From: Parelaphostrongylus tenuis
Lineage: Eukaryota; Nematoda; Chromadorea; Rhabditida; Metastrongylidae
DNA length: 64,000 nucleotides
Assembly: GCA_019055375.1 (NCBI GenBank)
Contig: JAHQIW010000274.1
Span: 1-64,000 of the forward strand
Direction: 5' to 3'
Shown here: positions 1 to 10,885 of the stretch, one piece after another
Numbering within the stretch: the first letter of the stretch is position 1
How the letters are laid out: every line of letters begins with the position of its first letter
Position numbers and translations under genes: made by a program
The notes under the pieces: generated by a model
Seen by the model: the letters and a program-made list of their open reading frames with translations, nothing else
Told to the model about the DNA's origin: nothing
Database searches by the model: none

Positions 1-1663
1 TTGTCACTTGGAGGTCGACGCTCTGTGAAACATACGTGAAATTTACAAGAAGAGCTACAAATTTTGTATTTAGTAGTATGTACTCTGGCCACACCTGTTC
101 ATGTTCTCTGGACCCGAAAACGCGGATCGTCAATTTGAATTTAGGAAAAAAATTGTTACATCTGGTTTTTGCATAAAAGGTAATAATTTCAACCCGAGGA
201 GTTCTCTGTGACATGGAGAATGATGTTGCTAAGTGTGTAGGACAATAATGGTTTGAGGTAAGTGCAAAACACGCCAGCTTCGATTCGTTTGCGCGCTCCT
301 CCCCATCAGGCTTCCGAAATCTCATGGCCGACCATTTGCTACCAGTCTTGTATTCAAACATTGCAGCACTTATAAAGTTCATTAGCAAATCATTACAAGT
401 CACTGTGTAGGCCAGGTGTGCTTACTCAATGAAGCCTAGCGCATGACGCATTCCTTATTATTGATCAACACTGAAACCTTTATCTATTGTGCTTTTCCAT
501 AAACAAATAAATACTTAACACTCAAAGCTAGTTTTCAGCAGTTCTGATTTTCTAATTGTATTAGCGGCGAAAATCTTCCGAAAAGTCCTCTATCAGTTCT
601 ATGACTTTATTCGTCTACGTAATTTCTATGCAAGGTCCTCTCCAATTCAAATACGTTTAGAAATGGGACACTGAAAAACCAACAAACATGCCCAAGTTTT
701 AAGACTGTTAGACTGGTTTCAAATGAGGTGAACTGTAGTCTTTGAAATTTGATGAAGATCATTATTTTGGTACGAGAGGCACAGTATCCATTGAATTCAC
801 TGTGTTATTTGCTGAAACAAGCAACAACTTGCTGTCAGATAAACTTTTCAAAGCTTTCAAATGAAATATTTAGGCTTACACGCCAGAAAATCTCTTGTGA
901 ATTCACTATTGGCGTTTGTTTCAGTGACACCAACGGAAATAACGTCGTCGTCCTCTTCCTCACTTGCAGTACTAGTGAAGAAGTCCAGCTCGTAAACAAT
1001 GCACATAATATTCTAGCAATACGGCAATTAATAATACGGGATTGGTTATAAGACGAAGTGTAAAGTTTCGTAATAATAAGTCCGTCTGACGGCTACTGCT
1101 CTTCGAAATTACCACGCGGTTTATAAACTATTTATTTTTACTAGAATTTGTATTTATCCTTACCTTACCCTACTTACTACCACCGTCTTGACCTCATGCC
1201 CCCACTTGTTGTAGAATTCAGTTGTTAAGCCCTTCTTCATTTATGCACTGTACCGCTATTGCTGCTTTGCCTCGTAACATGTACCCACTGGCAAAGTTAA
1301 TACTGTTGCCTTCTACATCTCCCAAGCTCAACTATTCTCACCTCCCGCTTTATGTAACCCACTACAGGCGTAAGTTTTCTCGGTTGCCATGTATCGCATC
1401 GATTTTACAAGATACTTGCATTCTTCCATCTCGAGTGCGATGAGAAAGTTATACGTATGCCAATGGTGTACCTGTTATATCTTCTTCTTGATCATTGCTC
1501 ATCGTGTGCACACTGTGGTCATTTCCGTAATTCATTCGTACGCAGTACGTAGGATCCGACACTGATTTGTTTCTACTTTCTTGTTATCATCATAACGTTG
1601 TTACTGCACTGATGTTGTTGTTATGGATTAAACATCTATTTACTCGTATTTAATTTTAGCTTT
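1..1663 (+). repeat. Left arm of large inverted duplication
   Basis: Seen directly: this arm is the reverse complement of 4711-6382, with only scattered substitutions and small indels. The first 20 bases of the window match the reverse complement of 6363-6382, so the arm is still paired at base 1 and very probably continues outside the window. The inner end is at about 1663, where the match stops. The open frame at 749-1051 reappears on the minus strand at 5393-5623, so it is duplicated sequence and not an independent gene. The arm corresponds to the region downstream of the minus-strand gene copy A, and the unseen part may hold an inverted extra copy of that gene. Confidence 0.9.
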
Positions 1664-2212
1664 GTGGTAACGCAGAATTCCGAGTCGAAAGTCGTACAAA
1701 TACGAGCAGTCCATGCTGAGTTAATTGCTTATTCGGATTAGTAATTTGTCGGCCCTTCACGAATTATTCCTCATAGATTTAGTTCAATATATCTCAAATA
1801 GCTCATCAGAGTACACTAACGAAGGCAGCACATCTGCGAAGCTGCAGAATAGGCGATCTCGAGCGGTGTGATCTATAAAAAAATACGTTCGCATTCATGA
1901 TACCTTGCATGCATGTCGGTGTTTTTTGACAAGGATCACTAACATCCTCTCAGTCTCTCAAGCTGTGCTAAAAATATCGCAAAAGATTGGACTTGTTTTA
2001 GCGGAATTGATGTATTAGAGCCCTCCAAGAAAAGAACAGCGATTCGTGATCGAAATGCGACATCAACGGCAATACACCACAACAGCGACGTATAGATAAG
2101 AGTTGGAACAGATGAAGAAAAACACTCAATCTGATCGTCAAGGCTGCGGGCGATCTAGGCAAGATTTACTGTTCAGCAACATGTTATATTACAAGAAAAC
2201 CATCGTCATGAG

Positions 2213-2251
<39 letters not shown>

Positions 2252-2690
2252 TTCACCACATCTGTCGACCATTCCTCTTTCAGTTCAAGAAAGTAATCAT
2301 TTTGCAAAATATTATCGTTAATCCTTTACTAACGAAAGAATTCTTTGAAAAAAAAAAACCCTACCATCTATGAGATGTCCTCAGTATAGCTCAAGCTATC
2401 ATCAACACACTAGCAGCCAACCAACCGTGGTTCTGGCTCATCAAAGCTAGTATTAGTTTATAATCAGTAATACTATTGATGCAAAGCTGGTTTGTTGTAG
2501 TCGCCTCTTTATTTTGAAATATAGTAGAACTGCTTAGAAAAAGACTCAAAAGATTATAAATATGGTTTTGAAAAACAAATGAAGGTGGTCCGATGTCATA
2601 ATATATTGTGTTTTCCAAAATTTCTTTCGCATTATTGTTTGTTTGGTTTTTCTCTACTTCAAATCGGGTTGTGTCCATTAAAATATGGGA
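1664..2690. other. Spacer, no gene seen; contains (TA)n
   Basis: First part of the 3.05 kb spacer between the inverted arms. I see no coding signal. A pure TA dinucleotide run of about 35 bases sits at 2214-2248. The small frames at 2103-2321 and 2391-2678 have no recognisable content. Confidence 0.5.
2214..2248. repeat. (TA)n microsatellite
   Basis: Uninterrupted alternating TA dinucleotides, read directly. It lies in the spacer of the inverted duplication. Confidence 0.95.
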
Positions 2691-2739
2691 TGCTGGTGAA
2701 TGTTATAGTTGCTTTAGCCACTCACTTGAATACGGTCGT

Positions 2740-3425
2740 AGCATCATCGCTTGTCATCTAAACGACATGGGCTAGCAGAGTGATGCTGTGATGAGCCCTT
2801 CATGCATGCACTGGTCGACCACGACCACGTTGCACGTTTAACCATCAGCAAATGTCTTTTCCTGAGACTGCACAAGCAGGACTTTTTCAAATCGACTGTC
2901 ATTGGAGATGAGCCCTGGTTTACTATGAGAAGAGCAAGTGCCACACTTAGTGGCTGCCTCGTGGCGCAGACTCATCAAATCAGTTAAGCTCCAGTGCCGA
3001 CTCCTGAGATTACGCTTGCTGTTTTCTGTTGCCAAGGTGTGTTGTTTTGGTAACTGCTTGGCAAAAAACAGGCAATCAGTTTCGACTTCAACGAGGAACA
3101 GCATCGAAATCATTATGGTAGTGCAAGAGATGCGTCCGCAACATCTCAATGTTGCCCTTCTCGAGGAGGACGCTCGACCTCCCACTAAAAAGTCGACTCA
3201 ACATTTTTTTGTAAACTAGACTAGATCATGATACCACATCCACCGCAAAGTGCTGATATTCCTGCTTTAGATTATCATCACTACCGCGTCCTGAAGCAAC
3301 ATCTACTGGAGAAAAAAATTTCAAAGACTACAACTCGATCAAAATCAACCTCACATCCTTCTTTGCTCGTCATCTTCATACTTTCTTGGAGAAAGTCTTC
3401 CAACGTTTGCTCATCAGATGCTTAA
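2740..3425 (+). pseudogene. mariner-family transposase relic
   Basis: Decayed DD34D-type transposase read in several plus-strand frames. In order: an LHKQDFF...GDEPWF block (about 2860-2925), matching the mariner LHKxDPFLxRIVTGDEKW region with the first catalytic Asp; a DARPPTKKSTQ block (about 3170-3205), matching HDNARPHTA with the second Asp; and HPPQSADIPALDYHHYRVLK (about 3240-3300), matching HPPYSPDLAPSDYHLF with the third Asp. Frameshifts separate the blocks and several invariant residues are lost, so it cannot encode an active enzyme. It sits inside the spacer of the inverted duplication. I did not identify its terminal inverted repeats. Confidence 0.8.
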
Positions 3426-3429
3426 ATAG

Positions 3430-3780
3430 CTCAGTAGTTCCTTCTGTTGAGCAGTTCCGAGGCTTTAGAGATAGTATTTATTAAATATTAATGACGCAAT
3501 TCAACAATACAGTGTAGTAAAAGAGCATAAATACTACAATAATCGTAGTGGCTTGTGTTTCATCGAGGTTCGCCATCTTTAAAGCCTGGAAAAGGTCAAA
3601 CTGATTCACAAATGGCTGAGTCAAAGGCCTCCATAACCTCAGCAGAACACGTAAGAAACGAATTTGGGTCGCATAGTAAAGACTTCATTTCAAAACACTT
3701 GCCGCTCAGATATTTTAGGTCTTTCAAGTATTCATTAAAAACCTGCCACTTAGAGTCAGTGCGTAAGTGAGAAGGTGCTT
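3430..3780. other. Unrecognised stretch between mariner and Penelope relics
   Basis: The plus-strand frame at 3555-3770 has no recognisable motif. It lies just beyond the 3' end of the minus-strand Penelope-like reading frame and may be untranslated sequence of that element. This is inference. Confidence 0.3.
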
Positions 3781-3784
3781 GGCT

Positions 3785-4395
3785 CAGGTTGGGAAGATCA
3801 GCCTGTAATATGGTGCCGTGTCACGCTTTATTACGAGGCACTCCTCTTTGCGGTTCATTTTTGCTCCTTTGCTATGTACCAAGAAGTCTCCAAAGTTTTA
3901 CGCGCGCATGTTTTTCGATTTCTTTGAAAGGACCGTAAATTCAACGTCAAAATCTGCTCCTTTATGCTTTTATTCCTTATGCGCGTTAAGTGGAGTTTTT
4001 TGGGTAAGAGTATCGCTTGCCAGCTAAGTGCTCTTTAACACGAATGCACAGTGGTCTACCCGTTTCGCCAATGTATTCATCCCCACATGCCTCTCAAGAG
4101 ATTAGGTAAATTGCACAGATCTCATGCAATCACCGTCTCTGGTTTGGACCAACTTGCGGTTTTTCGTTTTGCAGTGAGATCATACAAGACGGTTGAGTAC
4201 TAGCTTGCCGCTGTAGTGTATTTGGTGGTATCTGGACTATTGCTACCGAATGATCCAAACCTGCTCTTTTTAAGCAGCGTTTGATAGCTGCACTCACTTT
4301 GCTAGAAATAAATGGTGTGATGAATGGAACATTATCCTCGCCAGACCATCCGTTTGGGAGGCGCCCGAAGTTCTTTTAATGCTAACCTGAGGAGC
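3785..4395 (-). pseudogene. Penelope-like element, GIY-YIG 3' part
   Basis: Read on the minus strand. Upstream (about 4340-4230) is a linker with VPFITPFISSKVSAAIKRCL and IVQIPPNTL, resembling the linker between reverse transcriptase and endonuclease in Penelope-like elements. It is followed by CAIYLISCEACGDEYIGETG (about 4115-4055), the GIY-YIG-type endonuclease core. Then come a KEHLAGKR segment, KTLE, and the family-typical ending KMNRKEECLVIKRDTAPY near 3800. One or two stops and frameshifts interrupt it, and the reverse transcriptase is missing, so this is a 5'-truncated dead copy. Two other 3' ends of this superfamily lie at 38.7-39.1 and 42.5-42.9 kb. Confidence 0.8.
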
Positions 4396-4571
4396 TCATA
4401 CCGTATTGTAGCAATCAGAGATGGCTAATTTTTCCGCCAAGCTTAGAGACTGTGCAGGGTGAAAGAGTGAGCACTTTCCGGAACGTCGAGACCGACTGCC
4501 CGGGTCACGCCGTTGACGGCTGCCGGCAGACAGATAGATGCGCTGTAACGTATAAAAGGCGATGTGCAAAA

Positions 4572-4690
4572 TGAGCGCTAATAGTGTAACGGATAGAGCA
4601 CGCGCTCCCGGAAAGAGTGAGGTGCGGGTTCTAGTCCCGGCTGAATCGAAAGTTATGCACATCACTCTACATCAATGGGTATATATTCGA
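4572..4690 (+). repeat. tRNA-derived SINE head and tail (family 2)
   Basis: Contains an A-box-like stretch (GTAACGGATAGAGCA) followed about 35 bases later by a B-box-like GGGTTCTAGTCCC, the split internal RNA polymerase III promoter of a tRNA. It does not fold as a clean tRNA. The following tail, with ACTCTACATCAATGGGTAT, recurs almost unchanged at about 33543-33570, so this is a dispersed element and not a lone tRNA pseudogene. Confidence 0.55.
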
Positions 4691-4710
4691 AACTCTTTGT
4701 TAACAGAAAT

Positions 4711-6382
4711 CTAAAATTAAACATGAGTAAATAGAATGTTTAATCCATAACAACAACATCAGTGCAAGTAACAACGTTATGATGATAACAAGAAAGTAGA
4801 AACAAATCAGTGTCGGATCCTACGTACTGCGTACGAATGAATTACGGAAATGACCACAGTGTGCACACGATGAGCAATGATCAAGAAGAAGATATAACAG
4901 GTACACCATTGGCATACGTATAACTTTCTCATCGCACTCGAGATGGAAGAATGCAAGTATCTTGTAAAATCGATGCGATACATGGCAACCGAGAAAACTT
5001 ACGCCTGTAGTGGGTTACATAAAGCGGGAGGTGAGAATAGTTGAGCTTGGAGATGTAGAAGGCAACAGTATTAACTTTGCCAGTGGGTACATGTTACGAG
5101 ACAAAGCAGCAATAGCGGTACAGTGCATAAATGAAGAAGGGCTTAACAACTGAATTCTACAACAAGTGGGGGCATGAGGTCAAGACGGTGGTAGTAAGTA
5201 GGGTAAGGTAAGGATAAATACAAATTCTAGTAAAGATAAATAGTTTATAAACCGCGTGGTAATTTCGAAGAGCAGTAGCCATTCGACGGACTTATTATTA
5301 CGAAACTTTACACTTCGTCTTATAACCAATCCCGTATTATTAATTGCCGTATTGCTAGAATATTATGTGCATTGTTTACGAGCTGGACTTCTTCACTTAG
5401 TACTGCAAGTGAGGAAGAGGACGACGACGTTATTTCCGTTGGTGTCACTGAAACAAACGCCAATAGTGAATTCACAAGAGATTTTCTGGCGTGTAAGCAT
5501 AAATATTTCATTTGGAAGCTTTGAAAAGTTTATCTGACAGCAAGTTGTTGCTTGTTTCAGCAAATAACACAGTGGATGCAACGGATACTGTGCCTCTGGT
5601 ACCAAAATAATGATCTTCATCAAATTTCAAAGACTACAGTTCACCTCATTTGAAACCAGTCTAACAGTCTTAAAACTTGGGCATGTTTGTTGGTTTTTCA
5701 GTGTCCCATTTCTGAACGTATTTGAATTTGAGAGGACCTTGCATAGAAATTACGTAGACGAATAAAGTCATAGAACTGATAGTGGACTCTTCGTAAGATC
5801 TTCGCCGCTAATTACTTTGTTGATTAATTAGAAAATCAGAACTGCTGAAAACTAGCTTTGAGTGTTAAGTATTTATTTGTTTATGGAAAAGCACAATAGA
5901 TAAAGGTTTCAGTGTTGATCAATAATAAGGAATGCGTCATGCGCTAGGCTTCATTGAGTAAGCACACCTGGCCTACACAGTGACTTGTAATGATCTGCTA
6001 ATGAACTTTATAAGTGCTGCAATGTTTGAATACAAGACTGGTAGCAAATGGTCGGCCATGAGATTTCGGAAGCCTGATGAGGAGGAGCGCGCAAACGAAT
6101 CGGAGCTGGCGTGTTTTGCACTTACCTCAAACCATTATTGTCCTACACACTTAGCAACATCATTCTCCATGTCACAGAGAACTCCTCGGGTTGAAATTAT
6201 TACCTTTTATGCAAAAACCAGATGAACAATTTTTTTCCCTAAATTCAAATTGACGATCCGCGTTTTCGGGTCCAGAGAACATGAACAGGTGTGCCAGAGT
6301 ACATACTACTAAATACAAAATTTGTCAGCTCTTCTTGTAAATTTCACGTATGTTTCACAGAGCGTCGACCTCCAAGTGACAA
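4711..6382 (-). repeat. Right arm of large inverted duplication
   Basis: Reverse-complement partner of 1-1663. The outer end lies just past the third-exon relic of gene copy A (6461-6544), so the arm and the gene form one block. The same block recurs, much more diverged, at 17.1-19.1 kb downstream of gene copy B. That makes this arm the native 3' flank of the gene family and the left arm an inverted copy of it. Open frames at 5256-5537 and 5980-6225 have no recognisable product. The indels between the arms suggest the arms are not under coding constraint. Confidence 0.9.
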
Positions 6383-6460
6383 CTTCCCGACTATTAACGT
6401 GGACCAGATCGTAGTTAGCCTTTATTGCGTTCAATAAACGGATACCTTCACATAATCAAT

Positions 6461-8124
6461 TCAGGATAGAGAAAGCGCAGATGCGACAGGCATAATGTTT
6501 TGGACAATTGGTACAAACGCTGCTTTAAAGATTAGAGCAATGCGCTAGTATGTCATCGGATTAGGGTGTAAAATTTTTCGCAGAATATGAAAACGATCAA
6601 AAATTGCAGAAAATGAACAAAAATATGGAGGTATCCGTACCTTTTGCAGATTCACGTCGTGAACTGAGTCCAAAAAAGTTCATTTTGTAGCATTCAAACG
6701 CAGTCACAGCTAACATCAGAAGTGCTATCACTACCAATAGAACACCTAGTACAATGGTCTGCGCTTGTTCTTGGTTCCATTGTTCTGAAAAAATCCTTAT
6801 TTGAACTAGTTGAAGTGTATGACAAGATACTTAGAAATACAGCAAAAGCACAATGTACTTTTGATCAACCGTCATAAGTATTTCTATGAGTTTCATATAC
6901 TAAATCTTAAGGATATGTCATGTTTTGAGCCGATAGGTCTAGTGCTATATAGACTAAGTCTTAACCTATAAATTCTTGAGAATGACGTAATGTATGCAAA
7001 AACATAGTTAGAATAGCCGAGCAATGCGCGCATTGTCTATAGTTCAATCTCGTTTCTCGTTCAAACCAATCATTATATCCCCTGGTGGTCGACGATTCCG
7101 CAGAAAATTCTCAGAGTCAGTAACAACTCACTTAACACAGTTGTGGGCCCCGAACGTCATTCTACGCAAGAATATGTGGTCGATCACATTTTCAATGCTA
7201 CGAATTGTTTTCACGCTTTGTGAGACCTTAAACGATTTATCATAGATGAGTTCACTTATTCAGATTATATGCGCTATTTCTTCGAATCTGGCCTTTCGAA
7301 ATCACTTTTTCTTTGAGACTTCTACCTTCTATCGATGAGACGAACTGATAAAGAATACCATGTGAGAACAGTTTTAACTGGAAAGTGGATCTAAAAGAGA
7401 TGCAGATGGCGAGAAAAGAAGTCAGAGCCTAGTTTTTTCTTATCAGAGACGTTTTTGTTATATCATTTGTATCACACGTAAATATGTATCGTAAATTTAG
7501 GTTTCAGTCTGAACCACGGAGGCAACAAATTTACTGATGACACAGGCGTTTTGGATGAGTTCATTATACAGCATGAACTGCAAGTGTAGCGTAATACACG
7601 AAAAATTCTTTTCTTACGCCACTTACGCAAACGAACTTAACACTTCGGATGAAACATGTAATCTCTTGGCACGTACCATCGAACGACACTCGCTTCTCGT
7701 CTCCAACAGTAGCGTCGCCGAAGGGATGGAATACATAGGAGGCTTTTCACATAATGTGAGTCTCGAAGGCAAGTATAACTCAATTTGTCGATTGTCGATG
7801 GGCAGGCATTTCTGTTTGTTTTGTGTGCACGGCCCAAGCAGCGACCCTGTGCCTTGTAAGGCAGCTCTAACTACTGCGCTCCTCGCGCATTTGCATCGTT
7901 TATACACCAAATTCGATTATTGTAATTCACTCAATCACCAATCTAACAAAACGTAGTAACAACAATATAAACTGTCATATCTTTTCTATAGTATTCTGTG
8001 TTATTTAATAATAAATACATAAAATTATATGGAACCTACCACTATCTATAGTCCTCAGTCTAGCAATTTGTTCGATGTCATCACGAGTAACGTTGTAGCT
8101 ATCGGCAAGAAGGATGACGGGCAT
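6461..8124 (-). CDS. Small membrane-protein gene, copy A (multi-exon)
   Basis: Unrecognised family. Exon 1 is 8124-8040 (85 nt), starts MPVILLADSYNVTRDD and ends in a GTAGGT donor at phase 1. Exon 2 is 6784-6641 (144 nt), after a TTTTTTCAG acceptor. It encodes EQWNQEQAQ, then a strongly hydrophobic segment (VLGVLLVVIALLMLAVTAF), then a basic tail, and ends in a GTACGG donor. The split codon joins cleanly as Glu. Paralogue B at 21.7-19.1 kb has exons of exactly 85 and 144 nt with the same phases, which is my main evidence that this is a real gene. A third-exon relic at 6544-6461 matches copy B by residues (LIFKAAFVP against LISKATLVP) but is out of phase with exon 2 and hits a stop. Copy A may therefore be decaying, or its 3' splice site may lie elsewhere. 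The product would be a short single-pass membrane protein of unknown role. Confidence 0.5.
7840..7900 (-). repeat. tRNA-like relic in intron of copy A
   Basis: The minus strand reads GCGCAGTAGTTAGAGCTGCC then an ACAAGGCA hairpin arm, close to the A box and anticodon-arm region of the tRNA-like relic at 41298-41375. No convincing B box is present. It is probably a decayed SINE head. The open frames on both strands here (7537-7956 plus, 7623-7910 minus) are explained by it and should not be called genes. Confidence 0.3.
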
Positions 8125-8368
8125 TTTTGTAGCACAAGAACTGACACTTCTAAAAAGCAAGTGATATTGTGTTGCTAGAAGCATAATTTGCCATTGAAAA
8201 CATTGTCGTGATACATTATTGAAACAGAAAATGGCAGCTTCTAGACAAAGACTATTAAGGGTCAGAATGTATTCCGCTGAAGCAATCGAAAATTAGCCGT
8301 ATCACGTTATAACAGCTCGGGCAAATCAAAAGAATAACAAATTTGGCAGATTTTGAGTACCTCTTGTT

Positions 8369-8602
8369 ATGCTTATCATACACTTTTCAGTGCTTGCCCT
8401 CAGCAGCTTGGCTTTCGTACAACTAACAGGGATAAGGTGCCGTAACTGTTCGACTGAGCGTTTAGTGATGGTAGGTAGATCTTATACAGATATAGATAGA
8501 GCTTCAAAGATAACCGCATCTCGGGTAGTATTGGAAGTGAACGATACGGAACAAAACGAAGTGAGACTTCACATTATCCAGTACATCGATGGGAATTTAT
8601 AG
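8369..8602 (+). CDS. Candidate secreted protein, divergent partner of copy A
   Basis: The 77-codon frame starts with a signal-peptide-like stretch (MLIIHFSVLALSSLAFVQL), followed by a CRNC pair and a charged region ending near YIDGNL. It starts about 245 bases from the start codon of the minus-strand gene A and points away from it, so the two could share a promoter. The segment 8540-8690 has a recognisable diverged counterpart at 22850-23030, in the matching place beside copy B, so the block was duplicated with the gene pair. A possible acceptor (ACTTTTCAG) lies inside the signal-peptide part, so the start could be wrong. Function not recognised. Confidence 0.4.
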   Translation: MLIIHFSVLALSSLAFVQLTGIRCRNCSTERLVMVGRSYTDIDRASKITASRVVLEVNDTEQNEVRLHIIQYIDGNL

Positions 8603-8699
8603 TGGCTGATGATTCATGTGTTAATGGAAAAAGAAGACGTTGTAAGTGAATTAAACAATGTTTGCGACAAGATTTTCACGTGAACACTGTCTGCTGTGG

Positions 8700-9205
8700 T
8701 CACTTGACTTAAATGATGATCATATGCAGAAACGAAAAAGGACAAAGCATTCTGGTTGAGTAAGAAATTTTTCTTTTGAAAATCGTCCTAAAGAAAAGAT
8801 GTAACGACAATTTATACTGTCAACGTTTATACTGTTTCGCTTTATATAGTCAACCATTACGAATTACACTGATTACATTTGAGTGAATACCATTACACAT
8901 GACAGTAAAAGCCCTATGACACTGAATATTGACAACTCTATTTAGATCTTTAAGTGCGGTGGATAGTAGCTATAGCGTCGAAAAGAAACTTCCTTGAATG
9001 GTCTACATAACAGTAAAGCCACGGCATAGGATTGAATTGATATTTTAATTCAGTACAAATTTTAGCATCGGATTATGTACCGATGCTCTACGGATCCTTC
9101 AGCAGTCTTGGGACGATGCCACATGTGAGCACTTAGCGACGTTGAAAAAGTATAGAGAATTCATCGTTTATCAAAACTCTAGGAGGTGCGGCATGCAGTC
9201 GACTT
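8700..9205. other. No gene seen
   Basis: AT-rich sequence downstream of the 8.4 kb frame. No open frame, splice-bounded exon or recognised repeat was found on either strand. Confidence 0.4.
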
Positions 9206-9206
9206 C

Positions 9207-9282
9207 GTCAATTTTCGTTTAGGTGACTGAATGCACATCTGGCCTTTGAAGTAATGACACGCCATGGTCTATCGATGTGTCA
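9207..9282 (-). repeat. SINE family 1, 3' fragment
   Basis: The plus strand reads GTGACTGAATGCACATCTGG followed by CCTTTGAAGTAATGAC, matching the minus-oriented body of the SINE copy at 27.4 kb. Only the 3' half remains. Confidence 0.6.
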
Positions 9283-10428
9283 AGTGAAAACTGCTATCAT
9301 CTAAGACGATTATGATGTCGTCTCGTCCACCACGCGACGCCGCAAAGCTTGCTGAGCCTTGAGCGCAGGTTCGAGTGCTCGACCATAAGTGTCTTAGGGA
9401 TCCTTTAACCAGTGTAGTTCGCCCACCCAAACACTCAGTAATCACTGTTACTTCTCTTATCTTCGTATTATGTAAGCTACCTTTGTTTATTTATAGATAG
9501 GCTGGAGAAAGTTATAATCCAGCGTAACAAATATTCTTTGTTGATTTTGAATTCTGATCACCGACCTTTGCACTGATTCGATCTTTTGAGACTATAGGAA
9601 TACCTACTAATATAATCCTATCCATATAATCCAGTAAGATCTTTATAGCACTCACATAAACCTAACGCTGATGTGGAAATATTCTCTTCGATATAGCTCT
9701 TATTGTTTCTTTCTGTATCCATCTCTTTGAGGGAAAAACCAGAAGTTACATCTTTTCTTAGTACTTTTTTCTAAAAAGGAATGTTTCACCTGTCATTTCA
9801 CGTGAACAGCGCAAGGGAGGTCTGAACTTTTGCAAAGTAGAGACGATCTGCATTCTTGAACACATTATCATTCACTTTCTACATGTTATTTATTTCACAC
9901 CACCAATGATCACATTTATTGTGTGAATCACAATACTTTTGGTATCAGATCCTATTCTCGCATGTATCGTCCCAAAGGCCTTGGAATACTTCGCATGTTA
10001 CTCTGACTGTTGCTTGAGGATTTCATCTTCTTCATAAATGTTGTAAATTGGAGCTGGCGACGATGCTCCTTATAATGGGATGTTGGGGGTAGCTAAGTTG
10101 AAACGTTCTCACATGATTGCTGAGGAGTTTGCGGGAGGAGCGTCAAACCAGCAGCACCTTTTGACGGCCTGTGCCACGAAATCACTCCGACAGTGCCCTT
10201 TGCTCATTCTCTTCATTTACGCAATAGATTGTTTTACAGAGCAAATTATGTGGATAAAGTGTGATGCTACACTGAACGTTTTCGGGCTCTGAAAGGACCG
10301 AAGTGGCTAAATTTTAGTAAAAAAAATTTGGAATACGCGGCATATACTTGCTCAATCTAAATGAGGAGATTTCGTGAAATTCAAAGGCTTCTAAAGTAAA
10401 AATTGTGGAATCAAGTGCGAAAGTGCTT
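9283..10428. other. No gene seen
   Basis: Unrecognised sequence. A B-box-like GCAGGTTCGAGTGCTCGA at about 9367-9384 hints at one more decayed tRNA-derived repeat, but no A box was found. The frame at 10080-10292 shows no known motif. Confidence 0.35.
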
Positions 10429-10429
10429 A

Positions 10430-10630
10430 AGGGTACCTTGCGAAACGGATGCCCTCATTGGTTTGATTTCGAATCTTACGCTCACCAGGCCTTCCATCCC
10501 ACCTGCGATAGGTGATTTAGTACCAGACTTGCCTGCGGTGATATATGCCACTTGATACATAGGTAGACCCACCGCGAGAGACTGTATATATAGGTCGGTC
10601 ATGTTCTCAGTGATCTCCAACAGCGCTAAT
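10430..10630 (+). repeat. SINE family 1, diverged copy
   Basis: Follows the family order with many substitutions: a B-box-like region, CGCTCACCAGGCCTTCCATC, then TTTAGTACCAGACTTGCC and CCACCGCGAG. The tail is degraded. This explains the minus-strand frame at 10411-10668. Confidence 0.6.
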
Positions 10631-10679
10631 GAGGGCGAATGCCTGATAATTAATTCTGAGCCATGCAAGTGGTCTGTCT

Positions 10680-10885
10680 TGGGTGCTTATGCAGCCCAGT
10701 ACACGTGTTTCGACCTTGGCAGCTTCGTCAGTTGAGCGGAGCCTTTCGTTTTAGCCAGTCCTCTTAAGGGACTCCAACCCATTACATAGATTTGTCACAG
10801 AGGTACTATTTACAGTGCCATCAAGTGAAAGAAATCACCAGACGAGCGATGTTGTACACTCGATTGCTCTTGGCCAGTATCACCT
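10680..10885 (-). repeat. Hammerhead element family FB1, half copy
   Basis: Carries the FB1 landmarks in order: the hammerhead region (10692-10738, minus strand: CTGACGA, then GAAA and ACACGTGT), the TTTAGCCAGTCCTC segment and the GTTGTACACTCGATTGCTC block. The catalytic core and the palindromic stem III are intact, but stem II has mismatches. It directly abuts the 3' end of the RTE relic. Confidence 0.65.

Noticed and set aside
749..1051. 100-codon frame in the left inverted arm
   Set aside because: It is mirrored at 5393-5623 with frame-breaking indels between arms, so it is duplicated noncoding flank and not a conserved protein.
2391..2678. 95-codon minus-strand frame
   Set aside because: Low-complexity, no recognised motif, next to the mariner relic, and no splice support.
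7537..7956. 139-codon plus-strand open frame, the longest in the window
   Set aside because: It lies in the intron of the minus-strand gene copy A, overlaps a tRNA-like relic and open minus-strand frames, and has no splice context or recognised domain.
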